DNA from: CALFUK01 sp964450495
GTDB lineage: Bacteria > Bacteroidota > Bacteroidia > Chitinophagales > Saprospiraceae
DNA: 64,000 nt
Assembly: GCA_964450495.1 (NCBI GenBank)
Contig: CAYVFU010000014.1
Location: 3,363-67,362, forward strand
Reading direction: 5' to 3'
Shown here: one piece after another, positions 25,554-34,279 of the stretch
How the letters are laid out: each line of letters starts with the position of its first letter
How positions within the stretch are numbered: position 1 is the stretch's first letter
Made by a program: the position numbers and the translations under genes
Notes under the pieces: model-generated
What the model was told of the DNA's origin: nothing
The model's input: the letters and a program-made list of their open reading frames with translations, nothing else
Databases searched by the model: none

Positions 25554-27920
25554 ATGAAAGTAATGAAACGCAGCGGTAAAACCGAAGATGTCAGCTTCGA
25601 CAAAATTACCGGACGTATTAAAAAACTCTGCTACGGCTTGGATCCCAAGTACATAGATCCAATCGAAATATCTAAAAAAGTCATCCAGGGATTATTTGAC
25701 GGTGTTAAAACTACGGAACTAGACAACTTAGCTGCTGAGACTGCAGCAACAATGTCAACAAAACACCCTGACTTTGCACAGCTTGCTGCGCGAATAGCAA
25801 TCTCTAACTTACATAAGAATACTAAGAAATCTTTTTCTGAGACTATGGTCGATTTATACAATTATATCGATCCTAAAACCGGAGAAAAGGCTGGGCTCAT
25901 CAGTGATGATTTGCTAGCAATAATCAAACGATACGGAGAGGACATAGATTCCGCTGTAATCTACGATAGAGATTATAATTTTGATTACTTCGGTTTCAAA
26001 ACTCTAGAGCGTTCATATTTACTGCGCATGGATGGTCAAGTTGTAGAACGACCACAACACATGTTGATGAGAGCTGCTTTAGGCATTCATGCTGATGATA
26101 TAGAATCAGCTTTCGAAACATATAATTACATGTCCGAAAAGTGGTTCATTCATGCGACACCTACCCTATTTAATGCTGGTACGCCCAAACCACAATTATC
26201 TTCTTGTTTCCTACTGACAGCTACAGAAGATAGTATATCTGGAATATTCGAAACCTTAACACGTTGTGCTAAGATTTCTCAATCTGCTGGTGGAATTGGA
26301 CTTAGCATACATAATATAAGAGCGAAGGGCAGTTACATAAAAGGTACAGGAGGCACATCTAATGGTATAATACCGATGCTCAAAGTATTTAACGATACAG
26401 CACGATACGTAGACCAAGGTGGAGGAAAAAGGAAAGGAGCATTTGCAGTTTATCTTGAGCCTTGGCATGCTGACATTTATGATTTCCTTGATTTGAAAAA
26501 GAATCATGGTAAAGAAGAAATGAGAGCCAGAGACTTATTCTACGCTATGTGGATTTCAGATCTCTTCATGGAGCGTGTTAAAGCAGATGGCGAATGGTCA
26601 TTATTTTGTCCAAATGAAGCAAAAGGTTTGCACGAAGTGTATGGTGATGAATTTAAAAAGCTGTACACAAAATATGAGTCTGAAGGACTAGCGCGTAAAA
26701 CTATCAAAGCGCAAGACTTATGGTTCTCTATTTTAGAGTCTCAGATTGAAACAGGCACTCCATACATCTTATATAAAGATGCGTGTAATGAGAAATCAAA
26801 CCAAAAAAACCTAGGTACGATTAAATCCTCAAACCTATGTACTGAGATCGTAGAGTACACTTCACATGATGAAGTAGCTGTGTGTAACTTAGCTTCAATT
26901 TCTTTAGCTAAGTTTGTTGAAAACGGTGTATTTGATTTCGATAAACTCTATGAAGTGTCCAGAGTTGTCACTCGAAATTTGAATAAAGTTATTGACATAA
27001 ATTACTATCCAGTTAAAGAAGCGGAGAATTCCAATATGAGACATCGACCAATTGGAATTGGTGTGCAAGGTTTGGCAGATGCATTTCTGAAAATGCGCTT
27101 CCCATTTGATAGTGATGAAGCGAAACAACTCAATAAAGATATTTTTGAAACGATCTATTTCGCAGCTTGCACTGAATCTGCAGAGTTAGCAGTGAAAGAA
27201 GGTCCATACCAGACATTCGAAGGCTCACCAGCAAGTAAAGGAATTTTACAATTTGATATGTGGAATGTAAAACCTTCGGACAGATGGCAATGGGATGAAC
27301 TAAAAGAAAAGATCAAAGCAACGGGAATGAGAAACAGTCTGTTACTTGCGCCTATGCCAACAGCATCTACCTCTCAGATTTTAGGAAACAATGAGTGCTT
27401 TGAACCATACACAGCAAACATTTATTCTAGACGAACTTTATCCGGCGAGTACATCATTATCAACAAACATTTATTGCATGATTTGATCAAATTAGATCTG
27501 TGGGATGAAGACATGAAAGAGCAATTGATGGCTGCCAATGGTTCTATACAAGAAATAGAAGGAATACCAGAGGAGTTAAAAAATCTTTATAAGACTGTCT
27601 GGGAATTGAGTCAAAAAGTAATAATTGATATGGCCGCAGAGAGAGGAGCTTTTATCTGCCAAAGTCAGAGCCTCAATTTGTTTGTGGAAAATCCAAATTT
27701 TGGAAAACTATCTTCAATGCACTTTTACGGATGGCAGAAAGGTTTAAAAACTGGTATGTATTATCTGAGATCAAAAGCTGCTGTTGATCCGATTAAATTT
27801 ACACTTAGTCAGAAGCACCAGCGTAAATTTGCAGGAAACGAAGAAGTGGAAGAAACTCAAGAAGTACCTGATGGAGAAGTGTGTTCTATGGAAGAGGGTT
27901 GTTTGATGTGCGGTAGTTAG
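25554..27920 (+). CDS. nrdA: Class Ia ribonucleotide reductase large subunit
   Basis: The 788-residue protein is read from the ATG at 25554; a TTG two codons earlier is less likely. An N-terminal ATP-cone (KVMKRSGKTEDVSFDKITGRIKKLC) allows feedback by dATP. The catalytic barrel has PQLSSCFLL, NLCTEI, CNLASISLAKFV and the radical-transfer MPTASTSQILGNNECFEPYT motif, and the flexible C-terminal tail ends in a CLMCGS pair that re-reduces the active site. It reduces ribonucleoside diphosphates with NrdB. A strong hairpin terminator follows directly. Confidence 0.95.
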   Translation: MKVMKRSGKTEDVSFDKITGRIKKLCYGLDPKYIDPIEISKKVIQGLFDGVKTTELDNLAAETAATMSTKHPDFAQLAARIAISNLHKNTKKSFSETMVDLYNYIDPKTGEKAGLISDDLLAIIKRYGEDIDSAVIYDRDYNFDYFGFKTLERSYLLRMDGQVVERPQHMLMRAALGIHADDIESAFETYNYMSEKWFIHATPTLFNAGTPKPQLSSCFLLTATEDSISGIFETLTRCAKISQSAGGIGLSIHNIRAKGSYIKGTGGTSNGIIPMLKVFNDTARYVDQGGGKRKGAFAVYLEPWHADIYDFLDLKKNHGKEEMRARDLFYAMWISDLFMERVKADGEWSLFCPNEAKGLHEVYGDEFKKLYTKYESEGLARKTIKAQDLWFSILESQIETGTPYILYKDACNEKSNQKNLGTIKSSNLCTEIVEYTSHDEVAVCNLASISLAKFVENGVFDFDKLYEVSRVVTRNLNKVIDINYYPVKEAENSNMRHRPIGIGVQGLADAFLKMRFPFDSDEAKQLNKDIFETIYFAACTESAELAVKEGPYQTFEGSPASKGILQFDMWNVKPSDRWQWDELKEKIKATGMRNSLLLAPMPTASTSQILGNNECFEPYTANIYSRRTLSGEYIIINKHLLHDLIKLDLWDEDMKEQLMAANGSIQEIEGIPEELKNLYKTVWELSQKVIIDMAAERGAFICQSQSLNLFVENPNFGKLSSMHFYGWQKGLKTGMYYLRSKAAVDPIKFTLSQKHQRKFAGNEEVEETQEVPDGEVCSMEEGCLMCGS

Positions 27921-27938
27921 ATCCGAAATACATGAAAT

Positions 27939-27979
27939 AAAAAATGGAAGGCCCAGTAACTGAGCCTTCCATTTTTTTT
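27939..27979. terminator. Bidirectional rho-independent terminator
   Basis: TGGAAGGC (27945-27952) and GCCTTCCA (27964-27971) form the stem core, extended inwards by CAG/CTG after one mismatch and flanked by A-run and T-run (27939-27944 and 27972-27979). It lies between the convergent nrdA and helix-hairpin-helix protein genes and should stop transcription from both sides; the T-run includes part of the leftward gene's stop codon. Confidence 0.85.
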
Positions 27980-30179
27980 ATATTCTATCCTGAAGTTTTT
28001 TCAGTTCTGCATGCTTTCCGGCATTAGCCAATGCTGCCTGTTTTGCCCAGTGCGTTGGATCAGCTAAACCATATCTAGCACCAGCATTTTCTAGGATTTT
28101 TTTCAATTTAGTTTTAGAAGCTTTTGCTAAATCAGCCAAAGTCTCCACACCTGCCTTTTTCAATAATGATTCAATCTTTGGCCCTATACCTTCTACAATT
28201 TTTAAATCAGAAGTATCTATGGGTTTTATGATTCCCATCTTGGTCAGTACTTTTTCAGCCTTTGAATCAGATCCATCATTCTTTTGAAAATCAATAAGCT
28301 TAGTCCAGTGTCCTTTGGATGCGAAACTAGCCTGTTTTGACCATGTCTTCACATCAATAATTTTGTATTTATCTCCGTGCTTGTCTAGAATCCCTCTTAA
28401 TTCACCAGGCGAGAATGATGCTAAATCGGACCAGCTTTTAATGCCTTCCTTAAGCAATAGGCTATTCATTTTGGGGCCAATACCTTCGATCAGTTCAAAA
28501 TTATCACTCTTCAACTTATTGTTGAGTTTAATATTCAGTTTCTTAGTAGATGATTTAGAAGTACTGGCTTTTGACTTAGTTTTCGATTTTGTCTTTTTGG
28601 TTTTCTTAACTACTTTACCTCCGTCTAAATCATCTTGTAGTTTAGCTAATCGAGTCCAGTGATTACCAGCTGCAAGTTTCGCTTGTCGAGTCCAAGTAGA
28701 TGGGTCAACATGTGCAAATCCTTTTTGTGAAGACAATAATTCTTTTAACTGACCAGGCGATTTGGCAGCTAAATCTGCCCAAGATTTAATTCCTTTCTTT
28801 TTCAATAGAGCTGCAGCTTTTGGTCCTATACCTTCTATTGCTGTTAAATCACCTTCTTTGATTTTAGAAAATTTACCTTCTTTAGCTGGTTTAAACCCTG
28901 ATGTTACTTTGTTCTTTTTAGCCGCAGCAGATGATATACTTTTGGGTTTCACCTTTGGTGCTTTACCAGATTTCCCAAGTTTTGAACTTGATGGTTTAGT
29001 TTTTACCTTTTTTCCTTTCTCCGTTTTTTTAGAAGCTTTTACTTTAGACTTTTCCTTTTTTTTCTCTCCTTTTATTTTCTTAGACGTTTTCTTATTTTGC
29101 TTCGTTGCTGACTTTTTACCCGATTTTTTCTTAATTCGCGCCCCCCCTTGTTGCACAATAATTGCTGAAGAAGCTATTTTGTTTTGTTCAGCTGTCTCAT
29201 AAGATTTACCTTTTATTAGTGCTAATTCTGCTTCAAGAGATAATATGCGTTGTTTTAGTACTTCGTCTGATGTTTTATATTGACCTTCTTCAGCTTCATA
29301 TTCTTTGCCTTTAGCTAGAGCTAACTCAGCTTCAGTTTCCAACAATTGCTTCCGAAGATCGCTATAAGTGCTTTCTGTATTATCCAATTCTTCAGACTCG
29401 TATTCTTTACCTTTTAATAGGGCAAGTTCACCTTCTGTCTCCAACAATCGTTTTCGGAGATTCGTAATTGTACTATCTTCTAAACCTGCTTCATTTTCTT
29501 CGTACTCTTTGCCTTTAGCTAAAGCCAAATCTGCTTCTAATTCAGTGATGCGGCGTCTTAACTGCTCGTTTTCCTTCGAATTGTCTAGCTTGGCATGCAT
29601 ATCAACTTGTTCTTGCAATTTCCCTTTTGCCAAACTCAATTCAGATTGTGTTGACAGCAGTTGCTGGCGCAGTTCAGCCATATCAGAGTGAGATCTTGCG
29701 GACTCACCCACAACATCATTTGGAGCAGCAACGCTTTGAGCTAACTCTTCTGATTTTGCTTTTTCTATTAAGAGCTCTTGTTCGAGGTCAGCTATTTTGG
29801 AGTGAAGAGCATCTATTTCTACATGCTTAGCTTCTGTATCTACGTCACTGTTTGCTATACCTGATGCAATTTTTGAGTTAGATTCATTTAATTTCTTATT
29901 TAAGGTTGCTATTTCTTGCTCATAACTTAATTTCTCATTGTCTGATAGATTCGAGTTAGTTTGTGCTTGGAGGCTTTCTTCAAGCTGGGCTTTGTATTGA
30001 CTAGCATCAGCCTCTAATGCTGCAAACCGCTTACTTTCTCTTAGTTGGTTTGACTCAAGATCACGAATCCGATTTTTGTAACTAGAAATCATTCTAGATC
30101 CGAAAAATAGGCCGAGTATAAATGGTAATATCCAAGGTAAGATCCAATGACAATCACAAAATGAAAACAATATTAGCAT
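27978..30179 (-). CDS. Membrane-anchored coiled-coil protein with three helix-hairpin-helix modules
   Basis: The 733-residue protein has one N-terminal membrane helix (residues about 10-28) followed by basic residues, which favours a cytoplasmic body. Residues about 30-340 are coiled coil, including four near-repeats ending in KGKEYE or KGKSYE (for example LETEAELALAKGKEYE). A lysine-rich linker (about 345-430) leads to three 75-residue repeats, each starting with the hairpin motif EGIGPK (GIGPKAAALLKKKGIKSWADLA, GIGPKMNSLLLKEGIKSWSD, GIGPKIESLLKKAGVETLAD) and containing a W-x-x-Q-A segment. The modules resemble DUF4332-like HhH folds that often bind nucleic acid. Function is unknown; an OmpA-like partner lies 9 bases upstream. 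Confidence 0.7.
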   Translation of the reverse strand: MLILFSFCDCHWILPWILPFILGLFFGSRMISSYKNRIRDLESNQLRESKRFAALEADASQYKAQLEESLQAQTNSNLSDNEKLSYEQEIATLNKKLNESNSKIASGIANSDVDTEAKHVEIDALHSKIADLEQELLIEKAKSEELAQSVAAPNDVVGESARSHSDMAELRQQLLSTQSELSLAKGKLQEQVDMHAKLDNSKENEQLRRRITELEADLALAKGKEYEENEAGLEDSTITNLRKRLLETEGELALLKGKEYESEELDNTESTYSDLRKQLLETEAELALAKGKEYEAEEGQYKTSDEVLKQRILSLEAELALIKGKSYETAEQNKIASSAIIVQQGGARIKKKSGKKSATKQNKKTSKKIKGEKKKEKSKVKASKKTEKGKKVKTKPSSSKLGKSGKAPKVKPKSISSAAAKKNKVTSGFKPAKEGKFSKIKEGDLTAIEGIGPKAAALLKKKGIKSWADLAAKSPGQLKELLSSQKGFAHVDPSTWTRQAKLAAGNHWTRLAKLQDDLDGGKVVKKTKKTKSKTKSKASTSKSSTKKLNIKLNNKLKSDNFELIEGIGPKMNSLLLKEGIKSWSDLASFSPGELRGILDKHGDKYKIIDVKTWSKQASFASKGHWTKLIDFQKNDGSDSKAEKVLTKMGIIKPIDTSDLKIVEGIGPKIESLLKKAGVETLADLAKASKTKLKKILENAGARYGLADPTHWAKQAALANAGKHAELKKLQDRI

Positions 30180-30188
30180 GAATAAAAA

Positions 30189-30944
30189 TTATGATTTAGT
30201 AATAGTTACTTCAACTCTGTTTAAAGATTGTTCATTCGAGGAATTGCTCTCATTCTCACCTTTAGATATCGTAATTAGTCTTTCAAGGGACACACCTTTA
30301 TCAAGAAAATAAGATTTCATTTGATCAGCATATCTATATCCTCGTATAATATTATCCTTTTGACTCCCTTGACTATCAGTATGTCCAATTATTCTGATTT
30401 TGTCTTTCGAATTTTTAGTATGCTCTGCTACTTCTTCAATATGAGACATTATTGATGGAGAATCTATAAACTGATCTTTATTCAAATAGAATACTGCTGA
30501 AGCCAATGAATTTTGTTGAACAACTTTACCTTCGACTAAGACGTCTAATTTTGTACGCGATTTACATCCCTCAAACTCTGTGTCATCCAGTTCTTCCACA
30601 TCAATAAGTATGTTTTCTTCCGGAAGCAGTCCATTGAATAGTGCTTTAACAGAAATCGCTCTATTTCTTCCTAATTCTTGATCTGTGGATTCATTTGGGT
30701 TGAATTGACCTGTAATACGAAGCGTATTGTCATTTCCAAGTGCAGAAAGTAAAGAATCTCTATAGGATGTCCAGTTTTCACAGGTCATTACAGTTGGATG
30801 TGACCACTCAAAACACAATGGACATTCTTTGTCTGACACCCCTTCAGGAAGGGCGGTTGAAGGTTTACAATGTTTATAATCCGTCCAATATTTCCACCCT
30901 AGGGCGAGCCAAGCAAGCAAAGCTATATAGCCGAGTATTCTCAT
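30189..30944 (-). CDS. Inner-membrane-anchored protein with two OmpA-like domains
   Basis: The 251-residue protein has an N-terminal membrane helix (RILGYIALLAWLALGW). It then shows a degenerate OmpA-like segment near 75-125 (ITGQFNPNESTDQELGRNRA) and a clear OmpA C-terminal domain near 170-251 (IRIIGHTDSQGSQKDN, GYRYADQMKSYFLDKGV, SLNRVEVTI), which normally binds peptidoglycan. The cysteines in the N-terminal region (KHCKP, DKECPLC) may form a disulfide. It heads the two-gene operon with the HhH protein, so the pair may link the peptidoglycan layer to something inside the cell. Confidence 0.75.
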   Translation of the reverse strand: MRILGYIALLAWLALGWKYWTDYKHCKPSTALPEGVSDKECPLCFEWSHPTVMTCENWTSYRDSLLSALGNDNTLRITGQFNPNESTDQELGRNRAISVKALFNGLLPEENILIDVEELDDTEFEGCKSRTKLDVLVEGKVVQQNSLASAVFYLNKDQFIDSPSIMSHIEEVAEHTKNSKDKIRIIGHTDSQGSQKDNIIRGYRYADQMKSYFLDKGVSLERLITISKGENESNSSNEQSLNRVEVTITKS

Positions 30945-30960
30945 GATGATCCTTAATACA

Positions 30961-30989
30961 CTAAGATAAAGGAAATTAGTACAAACAAA
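30961..30989 (-). promoter_or_regulatory. Candidate promoter for the OmpA-like/HhH operon
   Basis: On the minus strand TTTG (30986-30989) and TATCTTAG (30961-30968) are 17 bases apart, close to TTTG/TAnnTTTG. The second box ends 16 bases before the ATG at 30944. It is a pattern match only. Confidence 0.42.
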
Positions 30990-31090
30990 TTCCCATTACT
31001 TTATAAAAAATATGTGTATTTTTATAATAATCAAGTATTGAGCCACTTTAATTAAATTAGAAAAACTTTACAATTTTCTAAATAAGGCTG

Positions 31091-33079
31091 ATGAAAACAA
31101 CTTTAAGACAAATGCCTTTATTGGCACCTAGTATTTGCTACGCATCAGGTATTCTATTGGGATTCTATGTGCCTATTCAGATATTAATTTTTACAATCAT
31201 CGTTACTAGTGTGTTTCTTTCACTTAGTTTCTTTTGGAATGATCTCTTTGCGAAGTCATCCATTGTTTTACTTTTATTTATAATCTTAGGCATTAGCAAT
31301 CAATATTATTTCACTTACAGCAGTCAATGTCCTTCTTGCAAACAATTATCAGATAAGAAAATTCACCTAAACGGGGTTCTTGACAGTGAGATAAAAACCA
31401 ATGACAGCTTGCCCTATACGCAATTTATTATTATTTCTCCACAATTGGGTAATATCCGATTACAATCAACTACGACTTCTAAATTGTCTCCTAGTTTATT
31501 AATTGGTGATCATCTTAGAATGGTAGGTACAATCAAATCAATTCGCCCTCCTAGTTCTCCAAGACAATTTGATTACAAACGGTACTTACAGCATAAGGGT
31601 ATTTATTTTGGCTTTGAAGTGGACAGTATTCAAAAGATGCCTAACTCATCAATTGGCTTGAGAAGAGCAGCGCAAGTTGTAAAATCCGATTGTAAACGAA
31701 TAATGGAGCATCACATCAGAAATGTAGAAGCCAGACAAATATGTCAAGCAATGGTATTAGGAGAAAAAAAGACGATGGATGAAGACTTAATTAAATCTTT
31801 CAGAGATACTGGAACATCTCATTATATGGCTGTTTCTGGCTTGCATGTGGATTTAGTCGCCTATTTGATGTTAGTATTGTTTAGTACAATTAAGAGCCAT
31901 TCGCTAGGATTTAGATTAATAAAATACATTTGTTTCATACTGTTCGTTTGGTCTTATGCACTTTTGGTGGGACTAAGTCCATCTGTGATGCGGGCGGCAA
32001 CCATGTTTTCATTTTATTCCTTCGGCCGTCTATTTGGACTCCCTACGAACACTTGGAATATTTTGGCATTGACTGCTATCATTCTCCTTATTTATAATCC
32101 ATCATTTTTATTTGATGTTGGATTTCAATTATCATTTATTGCAGTTATTAGCATTATAGTGTACTCCCCTATTTTGTTGAAAAATTTTAATGCGAAAGGA
32201 AAAATCGTTACGAAATGTTTGAGCGCTATCAAAGTTACTTTGGCTGTACAAATCTTGATCTTTCCATTGAATTTGTATTACTTCCACCAGTTTCCACTCA
32301 ATTTCATATTAGCCAATTCATTTTTCTGGCTATTTGCACTTCTATTAATTTATGGCTCTATATTTCTTATTTTTAGCAGTTACATAAATACGACAATTGC
32401 CTCGATCACAGGGCAAATCTTAGGCTACATTAGTGATATCCTTCAATATTGCTTAGAGCTAATCCAACATTTCGATTCATTCATTTTAAAAGATGTGTGG
32501 TTGACAAAAACAGAATTATTGGTCATTTACCTTTGTATTATAAGCTTGACGTGGTGCATATTTCGGATTTCTAAACATTCAATTATCGCGCTATTCGTCA
32601 GTCTCATGCTTCTTGGCGAATTATGCTTGATTCGAATAAACAGGTATCAAGATGTAGCATTTATTTATGTTTACCGCACCTACCCCAGCTATAGATTAGA
32701 TCTCATTTATAAAAATGAGTGTTATACATATTCACCAATGGGCTATTCACTAAATAGAGTTGTAGAAAATAATCGCTCTTTTCACGCTATAAAACAAATT
32801 CATGAGATTGACGGACTTAGTTGTGTGGAAGATGGATACCTGTGGAATTATAAAAACGCAATTGGCTATTTCGGTTTGAATATATTGGTCGGTCATACAG
32901 AATCAATAAGTAATTTTTGTCAATACGACATCATTGTAGGTGATATTCTAAATGCACAAGACAGTTGTGATAGTGAAAATCAAATAATAAATACCGCCTA
33001 TACTGAGGAAATAAAAAATCCACATATACACCACCTACTTACGCAGGGCACTTTCATTAAAGAAATCAATCTACAATGA
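31091..33079 (+). CDS. comEC: ComEC/Rec2-family DNA-uptake channel, without beta-lactamase domain
   Basis: The 662-residue protein has an N-terminal OB-fold-like (DUF4131) region, about residues 70-190, that includes IRPPSSPRQFDYKRYLQHKGI, and then the Competence domain with many membrane helices (about 215-490): CQAMVLGEKKTMDEDLIKSFRDTGTSHYMAVSGLHVDLV and GLSPSVMRAATMFSFY are its hallmarks. The usual C-terminal metallo-beta-lactamase domain is absent, as in many Bacteroidota. It should move single-stranded DNA across the inner membrane during transformation. It overlaps the HhH gene by 4 bases (ATGA). Confidence 0.85.
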   Translation: MKTTLRQMPLLAPSICYASGILLGFYVPIQILIFTIIVTSVFLSLSFFWNDLFAKSSIVLLLFIILGISNQYYFTYSSQCPSCKQLSDKKIHLNGVLDSEIKTNDSLPYTQFIIISPQLGNIRLQSTTTSKLSPSLLIGDHLRMVGTIKSIRPPSSPRQFDYKRYLQHKGIYFGFEVDSIQKMPNSSIGLRRAAQVVKSDCKRIMEHHIRNVEARQICQAMVLGEKKTMDEDLIKSFRDTGTSHYMAVSGLHVDLVAYLMLVLFSTIKSHSLGFRLIKYICFILFVWSYALLVGLSPSVMRAATMFSFYSFGRLFGLPTNTWNILALTAIILLIYNPSFLFDVGFQLSFIAVISIIVYSPILLKNFNAKGKIVTKCLSAIKVTLAVQILIFPLNLYYFHQFPLNFILANSFFWLFALLLIYGSIFLIFSSYINTTIASITGQILGYISDILQYCLELIQHFDSFILKDVWLTKTELLVIYLCIISLTWCIFRISKHSIIALFVSLMLLGELCLIRINRYQDVAFIYVYRTYPSYRLDLIYKNECYTYSPMGYSLNRVVENNRSFHAIKQIHEIDGLSCVEDGYLWNYKNAIGYFGLNILVGHTESISNFCQYDIIVGDILNAQDSCDSENQIINTAYTEEIKNPHIHHLLTQGTFIKEINLQ

Positions 33080-34038
33080 AACTTAATCCGCACTACTTTA
33101 CAAAACAAGAACAAAGAGGTCTTTTCATTATTGTTGTAATTATCCTCCTCATAGGTGTACTTCGCTGGGATTTATACAAATATTCAAAGCAACAAATCCA
33201 ATACAGCTACTTACCAATTATTCCGTTAAAAAATGAGGAAAATAACACTACAAGTGAGATTAATAAAAAGAACAATTCCATTCAACATCAAACTCCCCAA
33301 TTAATTAAAAAGAAAAATTCCCTTGATACTAAAGCTTACTTAAAACACACTACTCCTTTTGACCCTAATCTGGTGGATGAGCAGCAATTAACCAAAATGA
33401 AATTCCCTAAACAAGGCATCAATAATTTAATAAAGTATAGAAATAAAAATGGAGTCATAAAATCAGTATCCCATTTCAAAAACATTTGGGGATTTGAAAA
33501 TATAGACAGCATATTTCTGGATTCTATGCTAATATTTACAAAGGCAAAACGAAGTAAACCCGAAATCAAATTAACCAATAAAAAGTCAATTAAAACATCA
33601 AAGCCCTTTGTCAAAAAAGAAAGGAGTGAACCAATAAAAGTACTTCTGAATCAAGCAGATACAGCCCAGTTAAAAAGATTAAATGGCATAGGCCCATACA
33701 GAGCAAGAAAAATAATTGAGTATCGAGACCTGTTAGGCGGATTCTACTCTATTGATCAATTGAAATCTGTGTATTGGTTGCCAGATTCTGTATTTTATAA
33801 AATCAAAACACAACTAATTATTGATAGTACAAACATTAAAGCTCTTCCAGTAAATACTGCTAATCTAGAAGAGCTCGTAAAGCACCCTTACATCAACTAT
33901 TCCCAAGCAAAAATTATATCAAATTATATTCTTGAACATGGTCCATTGGAAGATAGAAAAGATCTTTTTAGTATGAGAGGATTAGATTCAAATGCTGTTA
34001 AACGTCTTTTACCCTATTTCTCTGTTAATGAGCAGTAA
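33076..34038 (+). CDS. ComEA-like membrane protein with helix-hairpin-helix repeats
   Basis: The 320-residue protein has an N-terminal membrane helix (RGLFIIVVIILLIGVLRWDLY), a polar linker to about residue 85, and three HhH units: FDPNLVDEQQLTKMKFPKQGINNLIKYRNKNG near 93-125, LNQADTAQLKRLNGIGPYRARKIIEYRDLLGG near 190-221 and VNTANLEELVKHPYINYSQAKIISNYILEHG near 257-287. ComEA-type proteins bind incoming DNA in the periplasm for transfer to ComEC. The 4-base overlap with comEC makes the role likely, although this protein is larger than typical ComEA of about 100-200 residues. Confidence 0.78.
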   Translation: MKLNPHYFTKQEQRGLFIIVVIILLIGVLRWDLYKYSKQQIQYSYLPIIPLKNEENNTTSEINKKNNSIQHQTPQLIKKKNSLDTKAYLKHTTPFDPNLVDEQQLTKMKFPKQGINNLIKYRNKNGVIKSVSHFKNIWGFENIDSIFLDSMLIFTKAKRSKPEIKLTNKKSIKTSKPFVKKERSEPIKVLLNQADTAQLKRLNGIGPYRARKIIEYRDLLGGFYSIDQLKSVYWLPDSVFYKIKTQLIIDSTNIKALPVNTANLEELVKHPYINYSQAKIISNYILEHGPLEDRKDLFSMRGLDSNAVKRLLPYFSVNEQ

Positions 34039-34232
34039 GCCAAAGATAACATTAATGAAAGCACGTGTTCAGATCAATTCATGTCTCAAAATACTTGATT
34101 GACTACGTTACTATATCATATAAAGACGAGCTATTTCGTTTAATGTGTTTAAATTCCTTTGCGATTTAAGGTCTTTTACCCATTTAAACGAGGAAGAGAA
34201 TGAAATCACAGAAATTTCCCAAAGGAATCAAG

Positions 34233-34240
34233 TATGTTTG
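34233..34240 (+). promoter_or_regulatory. Candidate -7 element for the ABC exporter gene
   Basis: TATGTTTG matches TAnnTTTG exactly and ends 39 bases before the GTG start at 34280. No clear TTTG box precedes it at standard spacing. The rest of the 241-base gap after the ComEA-like gene shows nothing recognisable. Confidence 0.3.
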
Positions 34241-34279
34241 CAAAAGTTTTTGAGCCACTTATTACTCATACATTAAATA

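Noticed and set aside
34039..34279. Possible small gene or RNA in the gap after the ComEA-like gene
   Set aside because: Only short frames without recognisable domains and no conserved secondary structure visible by eye; only a single -7-like box was kept.
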